DNA from: Meiothermus sp.
GTDB lineage: Bacteria; Deinococcota; Deinococci; Deinococcales; Thermaceae
DNA: 64,000 nucleotides
NCBI RefSeq assembly: GCF_026004055.1
Contig: NZ_BPIJ01000002.1
Location: 311,803 to 375,802, forward strand
Reading direction: 5' to 3'
Shown here one piece after another: positions 8,226-16,635 of the stretch. Position numbers and translations under genes: made by a program. The notes under the pieces are model-generated. The model was not told the origin of the DNA, did not search any database, and saw only the letters and a program-made list of their open reading frames with translations. The number at the start of each line of letters is the position of its first letter. The first letter of the stretch is position 1.

Positions 8226-8563
8226 TGGTCTGGTAACTAAATTTCCGAAGTTATGTACCGCACACCGAATACATCGTTGTAGAGATTCCATCCCACTTCG
8301 GCCCCCGAGATGGCCTAAAAACGCCCTCCCTACCGCGTAGGGAGGGTGAGGGAGGGTATCAGGCAAGGCCCCCAATCCGCTGCGTGAAGGGCCAGGTCAG
8401 CCACCCCACCTGGCCTCCCCTACGCAGTAGGGGAGGGAAGGGGCGAAGCGGGGTGGGGTGCTTTTTGCATGACCGTACAGGCAAGGCACCGAAGGCCCAG
8501 GTTTACGAGACACGGCGCGTTCTGAAGGCTAAACCTCATACTGCGTATTTTGTTACCAGACCA
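8226..8563 (+). mobile_element. Family A MITE, full length (copy A3)
   Basis: This 338-bp copy has termini TGGTCTGGTAAC and GTTACCAGACCA. The left flank is CTAG and the right flank GTAG, so the target duplication has one mismatch. It inserted at the right end of C3 and splits the heptamer array. It is almost identical to A2. Confidence 0.88.
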
Positions 8564-8678
8564 GTAGTCTGTAGCCGATAGGAAAAGTAGGGCAGGGCGG
8601 GCAAGCCAAGAATCGTGTTGAAATCCGCATTTTGGACGGTGTGGGTGGGGAACCTTTTAGCGAGGGTCTGCATCCATC

Positions 8679-8706
8679 TTGCCTTTGGGCGCTGGTGTGC
8701 TATCCT
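8679..8706 (+). promoter_or_regulatory. Promoter of the SRP RNA gene
   Basis: TTGCCT (8679-8684) and TATCCT (8701-8706) are 16 bp apart. The expected start, about seven bases further on, coincides with the 5' end of the closing helix of the SRP RNA. Confidence 0.5.
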
Positions 8707-8711
8707 CGAGG

Positions 8712-8818
8712 TCGCGTCCTCGGTCTGACGCGGCGCACCAGCGTGAACCGGGTCAGGGCCGGAAGGCAGCAGCCCTAAGCGCCACGGAGCGGGTGCCGTC
8801 AGGGAGCCGGGGACGCTT
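8712..8818 (+). ncRNA. ffs: Signal recognition particle RNA, small bacterial type
   Basis: The conserved apical domain is plain: GGTCAGGGCCGGAAGGCAGC followed by AGCCCTAAG holds the GGAA tetraloop and the asymmetric loop that binds Ffh. The ends pair through GCGTCCTCGG (8714-8723) and CCGGGGACGC (8807-8816), and an internal stem pairs CTGACG with CGTCAG. A T6 tract follows directly, so the closing helix probably doubles as the intrinsic terminator. The length, about 105 nt, is typical of 4.5S-like RNA. It acts in co-translational targeting of membrane proteins. Confidence 0.95.
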
Positions 8819-8865
8819 TTTTATTGGGTTCGGAGCCGGTTAGAAGATTCTCACAGCACAGGTAA

Positions 8866-8897
8866 ACCAAAAAGAGGGCGCCGGAATTCCGGCGCCC
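8866..8897 (-). terminator. Intrinsic terminator of the 700-residue protein gene
   Basis: A perfect 22-bp palindrome (8876-8897, half-site GGGCGCCGGAA) is followed on the minus strand by TCTTTTTGG. It lies 18 bp beyond the stop codon of the gene at 8915-11017. Confidence 0.85.
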
Positions 8898-8914
8898 TTG
8901 TTGATAATTGCCTG

Positions 8915-11017
8915 CTATTTCTTCTCGCGCAGGCAGAAACCTACCGCCTTAGAGCTGTGGTGGCCCACCGAGGCGCTGTTGACGATGGCCCGATCCCAAA
9001 CATTCACCACCATCACGTAGCCGCAAGGCTGCATCCCGGCGGTATTGAGCGACCAGGCATCGCCCGGAGCCACAGCGGTCTGGGTGGTTCCGCTCGAGGG
9101 CACCGGCTGTCCCACCGGAGCTGCAAAGGGAAGGGTACCCAGGCTATACGAGCCAAAGTACCTGTCGCGGGCCACAAAGCGTCCGGTAAGGGTCACCCCC
9201 TGGGTGAAGTCCTTGCAGTTGCCACCCGAGTCGATGTTGATGTCGGCCTCGGGCCAGGTGTTGTCGAGCTGAACGCGGTGGGTCTCCTGGGCCACAATGG
9301 CCAGCTCGTTGGGCGCAGTGGCCCGTTGCAGACGTAGCTCCCACAGCGCGTCACCGGCGGTATCCCACCAGGCCAGGCGGTTGTCAATGTCCGGGGCGTA
9401 GGCAAAGAAACCGTTGATCACCTCGGCATTGTTAAAGGGAACCAGGCTGGGGCTGACCAGCTTAAGGGTGGTGGTAACGTTGCTCCAGGATTCCCACACC
9501 AGCGTATCCGGGTTTTGCCGCCGCACCTGTACCCGGTAGTACATGCCAGGGTAGGTCGGCCCGGTGACCACCACCCGGCCCGCAAAGGGGCAGGGGCGGC
9601 CCAGAGCGTCGGGAGAAAAGCCGTTTTCGAAGGTGGCGCTGGGCAGGGTAAGGCCGTTGTTAGCGTCAATATCGCTGACCACGATGCCGCCAATACGGTA
9701 GAGGTTGATACCGGGTTGACCCGGCCGAATGACCACATGGGCATCCAGCCGGTTGCCCCAGTAGGGCACTGCGTCGGAGTTGGTGGTGGAGGGAGGCGTA
9801 TTCCAGGAGAGCACCGCCCGGATACGGGAGGGTCGGGTTTTGTCGCAGTTACGCCGGTGTGGGTTCAGATCAACCTTGAGGAGGGCCGCATAGTGCAAAC
9901 CTCCGGCGGGAATCTTGGCAATGTCGTGCACCTGCACTTGCACGGTGCCCAGGTAGCTCCATTCGCAGGTATCGTGCCAGTCGGCCCAGAAGGCCACATA
10001 TTCGGTACTCCCCTGGCTGCACAAGTCGCCCGAGTAGCCGCTAGGGCGCTTGATGGTAAAGGTGGCGACCATCCACTCACGCTGGGTATCCAGGGCCAGA
10101 CAGTTCAGTTCTTCGTAGCTGACGTTGCCTTTGGTCTGAACCAGGGCCTCGAGGGCTGCGACCCAGTCCAGCCCCAGCTCCTTCCACACCGCCGCTTGCT
10201 GTTGTAGCTGGGGCAGGCTGACCTGGGCGGTGAGGGCCTGGTGCAGGTGCTGAACGGCGAAGCGGTGAGGCTCCACCGTAGGCTTGGCCTCTTTGGCCTG
10301 AGGGCTTGGTTTGGGGCCGTAGAGCTTGACCAGGTCGGGCAGTTCGAGAGGCGGGGGGTCGGGCAGGGGGATGGGTAGGAGGACTTCTTTGGCCAGTTCG
10401 GGCTTGATTTTGAGTTTGTCCCAGATATCAGGTTTGATGGTGTCCAGCAAGCACCACCACTTGATGCTGGGTTTGATCTGGATGTGAGCCTCGAGCACGT
10501 TGCCCCAGACCGGTTTCCAGTTTTCGTCCCCCGGGCCATCCGGCGGCACCACCTCCCATGCCAAAATGGCCCGTACCCTGGGCAACAGTGGGGTATCGCA
10601 GCAATAGCGCTTGGGGTCGAGCTTCAAGCTGACCGCGTAGGTCAGGGGTTTGTCAGGGTCTTTGGCGCAGTCAGTACCGTTGGGGATGTCGTGCACCTTG
10701 AAGGCCACCGCCCCTTCGTTCATCCAACCGCTGCCATAGTCCACCCAGAAGCGCACGTACTCGGTGGTTCCAGGGGTGCACAGGCTGCCGCCGTAGCCAA
10801 AAGGCAGTTTGATCTCGACCACGGCCTCGAGTTGGTCGAGTTCGGGGTTGTAACCGAGGCAGGTGATCTCCTCATATTTGCTGCTGGAGAGCAGCTTGAC
10901 CGCCTTGTGTTGGCTGGCGGGCTCGGAGCCGAAGTAGTTGGGGTTTTTGGCGATCAGCTCGCGAAACTGCAAGCGTTCTTTTTCGATACGGGGTAGGGCT
11001 GCTTTCTCTTTTGCCAT
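8915..11017 (-). CDS. Large hypothetical protein with duplicated module
   Basis: This 700-residue protein has no signal peptide or membrane segment. Two homologous modules are visible at about residues 48-182 and 301-432. Each starts YEE(I/L)xCL, continues with FGYGGSLCTPGTTEYVRFW or SGYSGDLCSQGSTEYVAFW, then a VHDI motif, a second cysteine near RxxCD, (R/S)(V/I)RA(I/V)LxW, and ends with (V/Y)WGNxL(E/D)AH. A Pro-rich linker separates them. The C-terminal 265 residues are beta-rich, with a conserved-looking CGYVMVVNVWDRAIVN. The start at 11017 (MAKEK) is preferred because GGAG lies six bases upstream, while the ATG four codons earlier overlaps that site. It is monocistronic with a strong terminator. 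I do not recognise the family. Confidence 0.85.
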   Translation of the reverse strand: MAKEKAALPRIEKERLQFRELIAKNPNYFGSEPASQHKAVKLLSSSKYEEITCLGYNPELDQLEAVVEIKLPFGYGGSLCTPGTTEYVRFWVDYGSGWMNEGAVAFKVHDIPNGTDCAKDPDKPLTYAVSLKLDPKRYCCDTPLLPRVRAILAWEVVPPDGPGDENWKPVWGNVLEAHIQIKPSIKWWCLLDTIKPDIWDKLKIKPELAKEVLLPIPLPDPPPLELPDLVKLYGPKPSPQAKEAKPTVEPHRFAVQHLHQALTAQVSLPQLQQQAAVWKELGLDWVAALEALVQTKGNVSYEELNCLALDTQREWMVATFTIKRPSGYSGDLCSQGSTEYVAFWADWHDTCEWSYLGTVQVQVHDIAKIPAGGLHYAALLKVDLNPHRRNCDKTRPSRIRAVLSWNTPPSTTNSDAVPYWGNRLDAHVVIRPGQPGINLYRIGGIVVSDIDANNGLTLPSATFENGFSPDALGRPCPFAGRVVVTGPTYPGMYYRVQVRRQNPDTLVWESWSNVTTTLKLVSPSLVPFNNAEVINGFFAYAPDIDNRLAWWDTAGDALWELRLQRATAPNELAIVAQETHRVQLDNTWPEADINIDSGGNCKDFTQGVTLTGRFVARDRYFGSYSLGTLPFAAPVGQPVPSSGTTQTAVAPGDAWSLNTAGMQPCGYVMVVNVWDRAIVNSASVGHHSSKAVGFCLREKK

Positions 11018-11542
11018 AACGTACTCCATTTAGATCAGGGCTACTCGCACCGCCTGTTCAGGCTAAAAAGCACATCCAGCCCGCAATTCGGTGCGTGCCC
11101 TGGGAGGAGGGTCTTCATCCAGCAATCGTGGGCCAGTCCATCACCTGGAGCAAAACGGCTTTCGGTAAAGACCCGGTCTAAGGAAGAAACCACCCTCGAG
11201 TCAATCCAGTACCATCCCCCTTTCGCTTGATCCACCCATCAAGCCGGGCCTGGAGGCCAGGGTTGATCTACACACAAATGCAGCAGCAGTAGAAGATGCA
11301 AAACTGTATGGCCTCGAGTACCCAGCCTAGCAACCCCAACGTTACATTTGCGTTACGGTTGGCAAAGCCCCTGCAGAGGGTTTTGGGATGAGTGAAGAGT
11401 GAAAAAAGCCTCACCCAGGGGTTCTCGATCAGACTCCCTCCTACCAAAAGCACTGCAAACTGCGCGAATCGCTCGAGTTTATCGCTATAGAAGGTCAAAT
11501 CGACCGCTTCTCACCTGGTAGCCCCTTATACTTCGCTCTGGG
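11018..11542. other. Non-coding interval, no feature recognised
   Basis: This 525-bp gap separates two divergent genes. Short open frames here lack plausible codon use or start signals. The only suggestive element is TATACT (11527-11532), ten bases before the ATG of the next gene, a likely -10 box. No tRNA, repeat copy or hairpin-terminator was found. Confidence 0.5.
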
Positions 11543-12559
11543 ATGTTGCAGCGCTATCTCTTACGCGAAACCTTGTCGCTGTACCTATTGGGCGTGCTGC
11601 TATTCGTGGGGCTAATCACTTTCGACCTGCTCTCCTCGCTCTCGGGGGCCTTCCTGCGGGCCAAAACTCCCGTGACCGAAATAGCCCAAATGGTGGCCTA
11701 CCGGGTGCCCTACACCCTGGGTATTGCGCTGCCGCTGGGGCTGGTATTTGCACTGCTGGTAGCCCTGGCCCGCTGGATTCGCCAGTCCGAACTCAAGGCC
11801 GCTTACGCCGCCGGCGTACCCCCGCGTAGCTTTATCGGGCCGGTACTGGGGCTGGGGCTCTTGGTGGGAGCGATAGGACTTTTTAACGAAGGCTGGATAA
11901 AACCCATCGCTCAGGAGCGCTTTGAGGCCTTGCAGTACAAAATCTACTACGGCTCCGAGCCCTCCGGTGTCCTGACCGAGCGCACCTACATTCCCCAGGG
12001 CCTGGGGGTGTACTACGCCCAGCGCATCTATCCGCCGCCGGAAGGGGGGGTGGGCTCGAGGCTAGAAGGCGTCCGGGTGGTGGAGCCGGGCGGCTCCATT
12101 TGGAGCGCCGAGCGAGGGGTCTGGGTAAAGGGCGCCTGGCGGCTGGAAAACGCCTACCGGGTAGACCCCAGTGGCAAAATCTTCCAGGAGGCCGAACATC
12201 CCCTGCCTTTTCCGGTGGGGGTACAACCCAAAACCCTCTCCTACGAGGCCATGTTGATGCCTGACCTGCATGCCGTGGCCCAAGCCGACCCCGCCGCGCG
12301 GTTTCCCCTGGCCCGGCGCTACGCCAACGCCGCCGGTACGGTGGTGCTGGCCTGGCTGGCGGTTGTGATTGGCCTCTCGCTGCGCGACTCGGCCTGGGCT
12401 TTTATTGCCGTGGTGGGGCTTATTTTTGGCTACTGGACCCTTTTTACCCTCTCGGCCCAGTTCGCCCGCTTCGACCTGCTGGGCGCCTATGGGGCCTGGT
12501 TGCCCAACCTGGTGTATGGCGGGCTGGCCCTTTTCGGCACTTGGAGGCTGGCCAGATGA
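11543..12559 (+). CDS. LptF/LptG-family permease (first)
   Basis: This 338-residue inner-membrane protein has the LptF/G (YjgP/YjgQ) layout: three N-terminal membrane segments by residue 115, a periplasmic beta-jellyroll-like domain, and three C-terminal segments from residue 260. LLRETLSLYLLGVLLFVGLITFDLL and the RQSELKAAYAAGVPP cytoplasmic loop are characteristic. In Proteobacteria LptFG and LptB extract LPS and pass it to a trans-envelope bridge. The next two genes are a second LptF/G protein and an LptD-like protein, so the three should work together on an envelope lipid or glycolipid. Which one is LptF and which LptG is not decided here. Confidence 0.9.
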   Translation: MLQRYLLRETLSLYLLGVLLFVGLITFDLLSSLSGAFLRAKTPVTEIAQMVAYRVPYTLGIALPLGLVFALLVALARWIRQSELKAAYAAGVPPRSFIGPVLGLGLLVGAIGLFNEGWIKPIAQERFEALQYKIYYGSEPSGVLTERTYIPQGLGVYYAQRIYPPPEGGVGSRLEGVRVVEPGGSIWSAERGVWVKGAWRLENAYRVDPSGKIFQEAEHPLPFPVGVQPKTLSYEAMLMPDLHAVAQADPAARFPLARRYANAAGTVVLAWLAVVIGLSLRDSAWAFIAVVGLIFGYWTLFTLSAQFARFDLLGAYGAWLPNLVYGGLALFGTWRLAR

Positions 12560-12637
12560 AAAGAGGCGTAGCAGCGCCGGCGGCAAGGGCGTCTGGGTGT
12601 AGCATCCCCTTGCCCCTACCCCGACCTGGAGGCAGCC

Positions 12638-13678
12638 GTGAACACCCTTGACCGCTACCTGACCAAGGAAGTGGGGGCCAGCGTGCTGGGAGCCCTGGCG
12701 GTGGTGGTGCTGGCCTTGCTGGGCGGGGCTTTGTACGAGGTGCTGGCGCCGCTTTTGGCCCGGGGGGCCGACCCCTGGGTGGTGAGCCAGTACCTGGCCT
12801 TCCGGGTGCCCGAGGCGCTGGTACGGGGAGCACCGCTGGCCTTCTTGTTCGCCCTGTTGCTGGTGCTCTCGCGCATGGGCGAGGAATCCGAGCTCAAGGC
12901 CATGCTGGCCGGGGGGGTTTCCAAGTTGCGGGTGTTGTTTCCCCTGCTCTTGCTGGGCAGTTTCTTGTTTGTGGTGTGCCTGATAGCCGCCGATAGTCTG
13001 GTGCCGCGCAGCTTGCAACAAGGGCAAAACGTGCTACGGCAGGCGGTGTTGCAAAAACCCAGGGCTTTGCTACAGCCCGGCACCCGCCTGGTGGATGCGT
13101 ACGGGCGCATCGTGTACGTGGGCGAGGTAGGCGAGAGCGGGATCGGTCAGGTACGGGTAATCACCGCCGAGGAGATTCTGGTGGCCGAAAAGGGACGCTT
13201 CGAGCAGGGTGCGCTGGTGCTCTCCGAAGGGATGCGGGTGACCTATGGCGGGGCCCGGCCCCGCACTGTGGCACGCTTTGAGCGGGCTACGGTGCCGCTA
13301 GTGGAACTTTCCCTCGAGCCCCCCGGTGGCCTCTTCAGCCTGACGGTGGCTGAGTTGCGCCAGCGCATCGCCCAGTACAAAGCCCAGGGGCTCCCCTACC
13401 ATGCCGAGCTAACCGCCCTGAACCGCAAATGGGCCGAACCTGCCGCGGTGTACTCGTTCGCCATTTTTGCCGTGGGGTTGGCCTTTTTCTTGCTGGGTGG
13501 CAGCCGCAGCCTGGGCATGCTGGGGGTGGTGGTGCTCACCTTCATCTACTACGCCACCTGGAGCGTGGGCCGCATCATGGGCGAGCAGGGGGTGCTACAT
13601 CCCATCCTGGCCGCCTGGGGGCCCAACCTGCTCTATGCGCTGGCCGGTCTGGCGCTCTTGCGACTGGGGAAGCGATGA
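12638..13678 (+). CDS. LptF/LptG-family permease (second)
   Basis: This 346-residue paralogue of the preceding gene has the same six-segment layout. It begins with LDRYLTKEVGASVLGALAVV and has the GEESELKAMLAGGVSK loop, which should contact the ATPase. No lptB-type ATPase gene is adjacent, so it must be encoded elsewhere. The GTG start at 12638 has GGAGG six bases upstream. The stop overlaps the next start as ATGA, indicating translational coupling to the LptD-like gene. It probably pairs with the first permease as a heterodimer. Confidence 0.9.
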   Translation: MNTLDRYLTKEVGASVLGALAVVVLALLGGALYEVLAPLLARGADPWVVSQYLAFRVPEALVRGAPLAFLFALLLVLSRMGEESELKAMLAGGVSKLRVLFPLLLLGSFLFVVCLIAADSLVPRSLQQGQNVLRQAVLQKPRALLQPGTRLVDAYGRIVYVGEVGESGIGQVRVITAEEILVAEKGRFEQGALVLSEGMRVTYGGARPRTVARFERATVPLVELSLEPPGGLFSLTVAELRQRIAQYKAQGLPYHAELTALNRKWAEPAAVYSFAIFAVGLAFFLLGGSRSLGMLGVVVLTFIYYATWSVGRIMGEQGVLHPILAAWGPNLLYALAGLALLRLGKR

Positions 13679-16635
13679 ACAGGGGTGCTGGACATCTGGC
13701 ATTAGGAACCAAAAGGTCGTGGGTTGGCTGGCAACCCCGCCTTTTCCGGTGCCTGGGCCTTCCCCTCCCTCTGCTGATGCTGATTTTTATCCTGTGGACA
13801 CCCGGCCTGGCACAGGAGACCGAGCAAGCCCCGGCCACGGGGGGTAAACGCCTGAAAATCCTCGAGGCCGAACGTTTAGAACTTAGAAACGAGAATAACG
13901 AGGAACTGGTGATTCTGGTGGGCAACCCGGTCAAGATGGATCGGGACGGCGAAAGCATCGAGGCCCCCCGGGTGGTCTTCAACCGCACCCGAAAGCGCCT
14001 TTTGCTTTTGGGCGGGGTGCGTTACAAGGACAAGCAGGGCCAGTTGATCGAAGCCGAGGAACTCGAGCTCTTCACCGACGACGAAAGCTTCGAGGCCATC
14101 CAGGTGAGGATCGAGTCGGGTGAGTTTTATCTGGAGGGCCCCATCTGCCAGCGGGCCGCCGGGCAGATCCTGCTGCAAGAAGGCTACCTGACCCCCTGTC
14201 AGCGCTGCGAGCAGGAGGTGGCCGATTATGCCTTCCAGGCCCAGGAAGTGCTGCTTTATCCGGGTGACCGGATTATCGCCCGGGGGGTGTGGGTGCTCTT
14301 GCGCGGCGAGCGTACCCTGTACCTGCCGGTGCTGCTCTTGTTCTTGAACGAACGGCGGCCCAAGCTCGAGTTCGGCCAGAGCGAGAGCGACGGGGTGTTT
14401 GTGACCGCCGACCTGCCCTATGTCGCCGAGTTTGGCATCGGCTTCACCCTGCTGCGCTACTTCGAGCGGCGGGGCTGGGGCTTTGGCTTCGACCACTACG
14501 GCATCGGGGCGGCGCTGGAACACTACCAGTTTTTGTACCTGCCCCCCCCAGCCGGGCTGGTGCTGCCCGACAGCGACCCACGTAAGGACGGGATTTTCAA
14601 GTACCGCTTCAGCTACAAGCTGGAAGAGCCCGACTGGCGCCTGGAGGGACAGGTCGTGCGCGACGATAGCTCACAGGTAGAGCCGCGCTTTTTGCAGGGA
14701 GCGGGGGGCCAACCCGACTACACCACCTTTTTCCTCGAGGGGGCCACCCGGCAGGGCGAGCCCCTCTACCGCCTCACCCTGGACGGCTACCTCGACCACA
14801 ACCCCCTGGCCCTACCCAACGAACGCACCACCCCCAAGCGCCTGCCCGAGGCCGAGGTTAGCTTTCCCAGGGGCATCGAGGGCGAGCTGCGGCTCAACGG
14901 GCGGGTTTTGCTGGGCTACTACGAAGCCCCCTCCAACCCCCTCAACCGCAGCGCCCGGCGGCTCGGGCCTTATATTGGGGCGGGGCGGCTCTGGGTGGAG
15001 TATCGCAGCAGCTACCGCCCCGCGACGCCCCCCTGGCCGGGCCTTAGTTTTAGCCTCGAGAACACCTTTATCGGGCGCTACTACAGCACCCAGAACTTCG
15101 ACCCCCAGGGCAACCCCACCGAGTTCGAGCGCCTGATCCGCTGGGATACCCGGGCCAGCCTGGGCCAGACCCTGGGGGCTTTTAGCGTGAACCTGAGCGT
15201 GAGCCGCAATGTGGTGGAGGGCGAGACCCCCTTCCAGTTCGACTTCGAGCGCCCCCAGCGCACCAGCCGGCTGGAGGGTTCGTTCAGTTTCAACCCCGAC
15301 CCCCTTTTTTCCTTTACCGCACGGGCTTCGCGCGACCTCGAGCGCCGCATCTTCGACCCCCCCGCCGAGTTCGCCCTCACCTCGCGCCCCTTCCCCTGGT
15401 TCAACCTCACTACCAGCATCAGCCGCGACCTCGAGCAGGGCCGCTGGGGCCTCTTGCGTTCTAACCTGGGCCTCTCCCCCGCCCCCTTCAGCCTGAACCT
15501 GGCCTACGAGCGCCAGCTCGAGCTCGGCCTGGATCGCCTTTTCAGCCTGAGCGCGGCCTACAACCCCCAGCCCTTCAACTTCTCGCTGCGCACCGCCTAC
15601 CGCTACTGGGACGTGCAGGAAAAAGAAGTCCGGCCCCCTGAGCAGATTCCCCTGATTGCCCGCTACGACCCGCTCGAGCTAGCCGCCAGCTACAACCCCC
15701 CCGGCAACACCACCTCGCTCAGCCACAGCCGCGACCTGAACAACGGGCAGGCCATCCGCACCGAGCTCAACGTGGTGCTGCAAGAGCCCCCGGACAGCTT
15801 CCGTTTGCGCCTGAGCTTCACCCACCTCTACGCCCCGCTGCCCTCCCTCACCAACCCCAACCCCGGGGTTACCCCCGCGCTCTTCGACGGCCTGGCCCAG
15901 CTCACCCTGAGCCTGCACACCCTGGCCTTCGCGCATACCATCGGCTTTGCTGCGGGCAGCGAGACTCGTTTCCGGCTGGGCTACCAGTACAGCGCCGACC
16001 TCTTTCAGGCTGACCTTTTGTGGAACTACCGCGAGGGCCTGCTGCGCAACCCCCGCCTCTTTGTGCGGGCCGCGGTGCGCGAACCCGAGGTATTCATCAA
16101 CGAGGTCTCGGCGGAGTTTCACTTCCCCGAAAGCGAAAACCCCCTCACCCTCGAGGACGACACCCAGGCTTTTTTGCGTTTTGTGCGCTTCAGCGGCGAG
16201 CTGGAAATTTTCCCCGCCCCCCTGCGCCTAGAAGACCCCCCCGGCCTCTCGTTGCAGGGGTTTGTGGCCCTGGAGCGCCTCTCGAACAACAGCGGGCGCT
16301 TCCGCGTGACCCTACGCGAGTTTGGCCCCACCTTTAGCTTTATGGGCCTGGAAAAAACCCGTCTATTCTACCGCATGGTGTGGAACGCCCCCGAAAGCGG
16401 TGGGGTTAATCCCAAGGAGTTCTTCTTGCCCAACCTCGAGGGCACCCTCCTGCGCCCGCGCTTTGATCTGATCATTGACCGTTGCTGCTGGGCTTTTCGG
16501 GCCAGCCTGGATACCCTCAAGCAAGAGTTCAAGTTTTCCTTTGCCCTGGGGGGCGATGCCGCTGAGTTCCTGTTCAACCAGAACAACATCGTCCTGCCCG
16601 GCGGCATCAAACTCCCCAGCCCCGGAGGACGCTAG
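13675..16635 (+). CDS. lptD: LptD-like outer-membrane assembly protein
   Basis: The 986-residue protein has a long N-terminal region ending in a signal-anchor or signal peptide (LPLPLLMLIFILWTPGLAQ). An LptA/OstA-like beta-jellyroll at about residues 60-200 includes EAPRVVFNRTRKRLLLLGGV and LIEAEELELF, and a very long beta-barrel-like region rich in alternating aromatic strands follows. That is the order of LptD (OstA, Imp), which inserts LPS into the outer leaflet. The barrel part, at over 700 residues, is larger than in E. coli. The ATG overlaps the upstream stop. The substrate in this phylum is uncertain because canonical LPS is not expected. A cysteine pair (CQRCEQE) lies near residue 175. 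Confidence 0.85.
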   Translation: MNRGAGHLALGTKRSWVGWQPRLFRCLGLPLPLLMLIFILWTPGLAQETEQAPATGGKRLKILEAERLELRNENNEELVILVGNPVKMDRDGESIEAPRVVFNRTRKRLLLLGGVRYKDKQGQLIEAEELELFTDDESFEAIQVRIESGEFYLEGPICQRAAGQILLQEGYLTPCQRCEQEVADYAFQAQEVLLYPGDRIIARGVWVLLRGERTLYLPVLLLFLNERRPKLEFGQSESDGVFVTADLPYVAEFGIGFTLLRYFERRGWGFGFDHYGIGAALEHYQFLYLPPPAGLVLPDSDPRKDGIFKYRFSYKLEEPDWRLEGQVVRDDSSQVEPRFLQGAGGQPDYTTFFLEGATRQGEPLYRLTLDGYLDHNPLALPNERTTPKRLPEAEVSFPRGIEGELRLNGRVLLGYYEAPSNPLNRSARRLGPYIGAGRLWVEYRSSYRPATPPWPGLSFSLENTFIGRYYSTQNFDPQGNPTEFERLIRWDTRASLGQTLGAFSVNLSVSRNVVEGETPFQFDFERPQRTSRLEGSFSFNPDPLFSFTARASRDLERRIFDPPAEFALTSRPFPWFNLTTSISRDLEQGRWGLLRSNLGLSPAPFSLNLAYERQLELGLDRLFSLSAAYNPQPFNFSLRTAYRYWDVQEKEVRPPEQIPLIARYDPLELAASYNPPGNTTSLSHSRDLNNGQAIRTELNVVLQEPPDSFRLRLSFTHLYAPLPSLTNPNPGVTPALFDGLAQLTLSLHTLAFAHTIGFAAGSETRFRLGYQYSADLFQADLLWNYREGLLRNPRLFVRAAVREPEVFINEVSAEFHFPESENPLTLEDDTQAFLRFVRFSGELEIFPAPLRLEDPPGLSLQGFVALERLSNNSGRFRVTLREFGPTFSFMGLEKTRLFYRMVWNAPESGGVNPKEFFLPNLEGTLLRPRFDLIIDRCCWAFRASLDTLKQEFKFSFALGGDAAEFLFNQNNIVLPGGIKLPSPGGR

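Noticed and set aside
11268-11498. A 76-codon minus-strand frame in the gap before the Lpt operon
   Set aside because: Cys-rich, improbable composition, no start signal and no neighbour logic.
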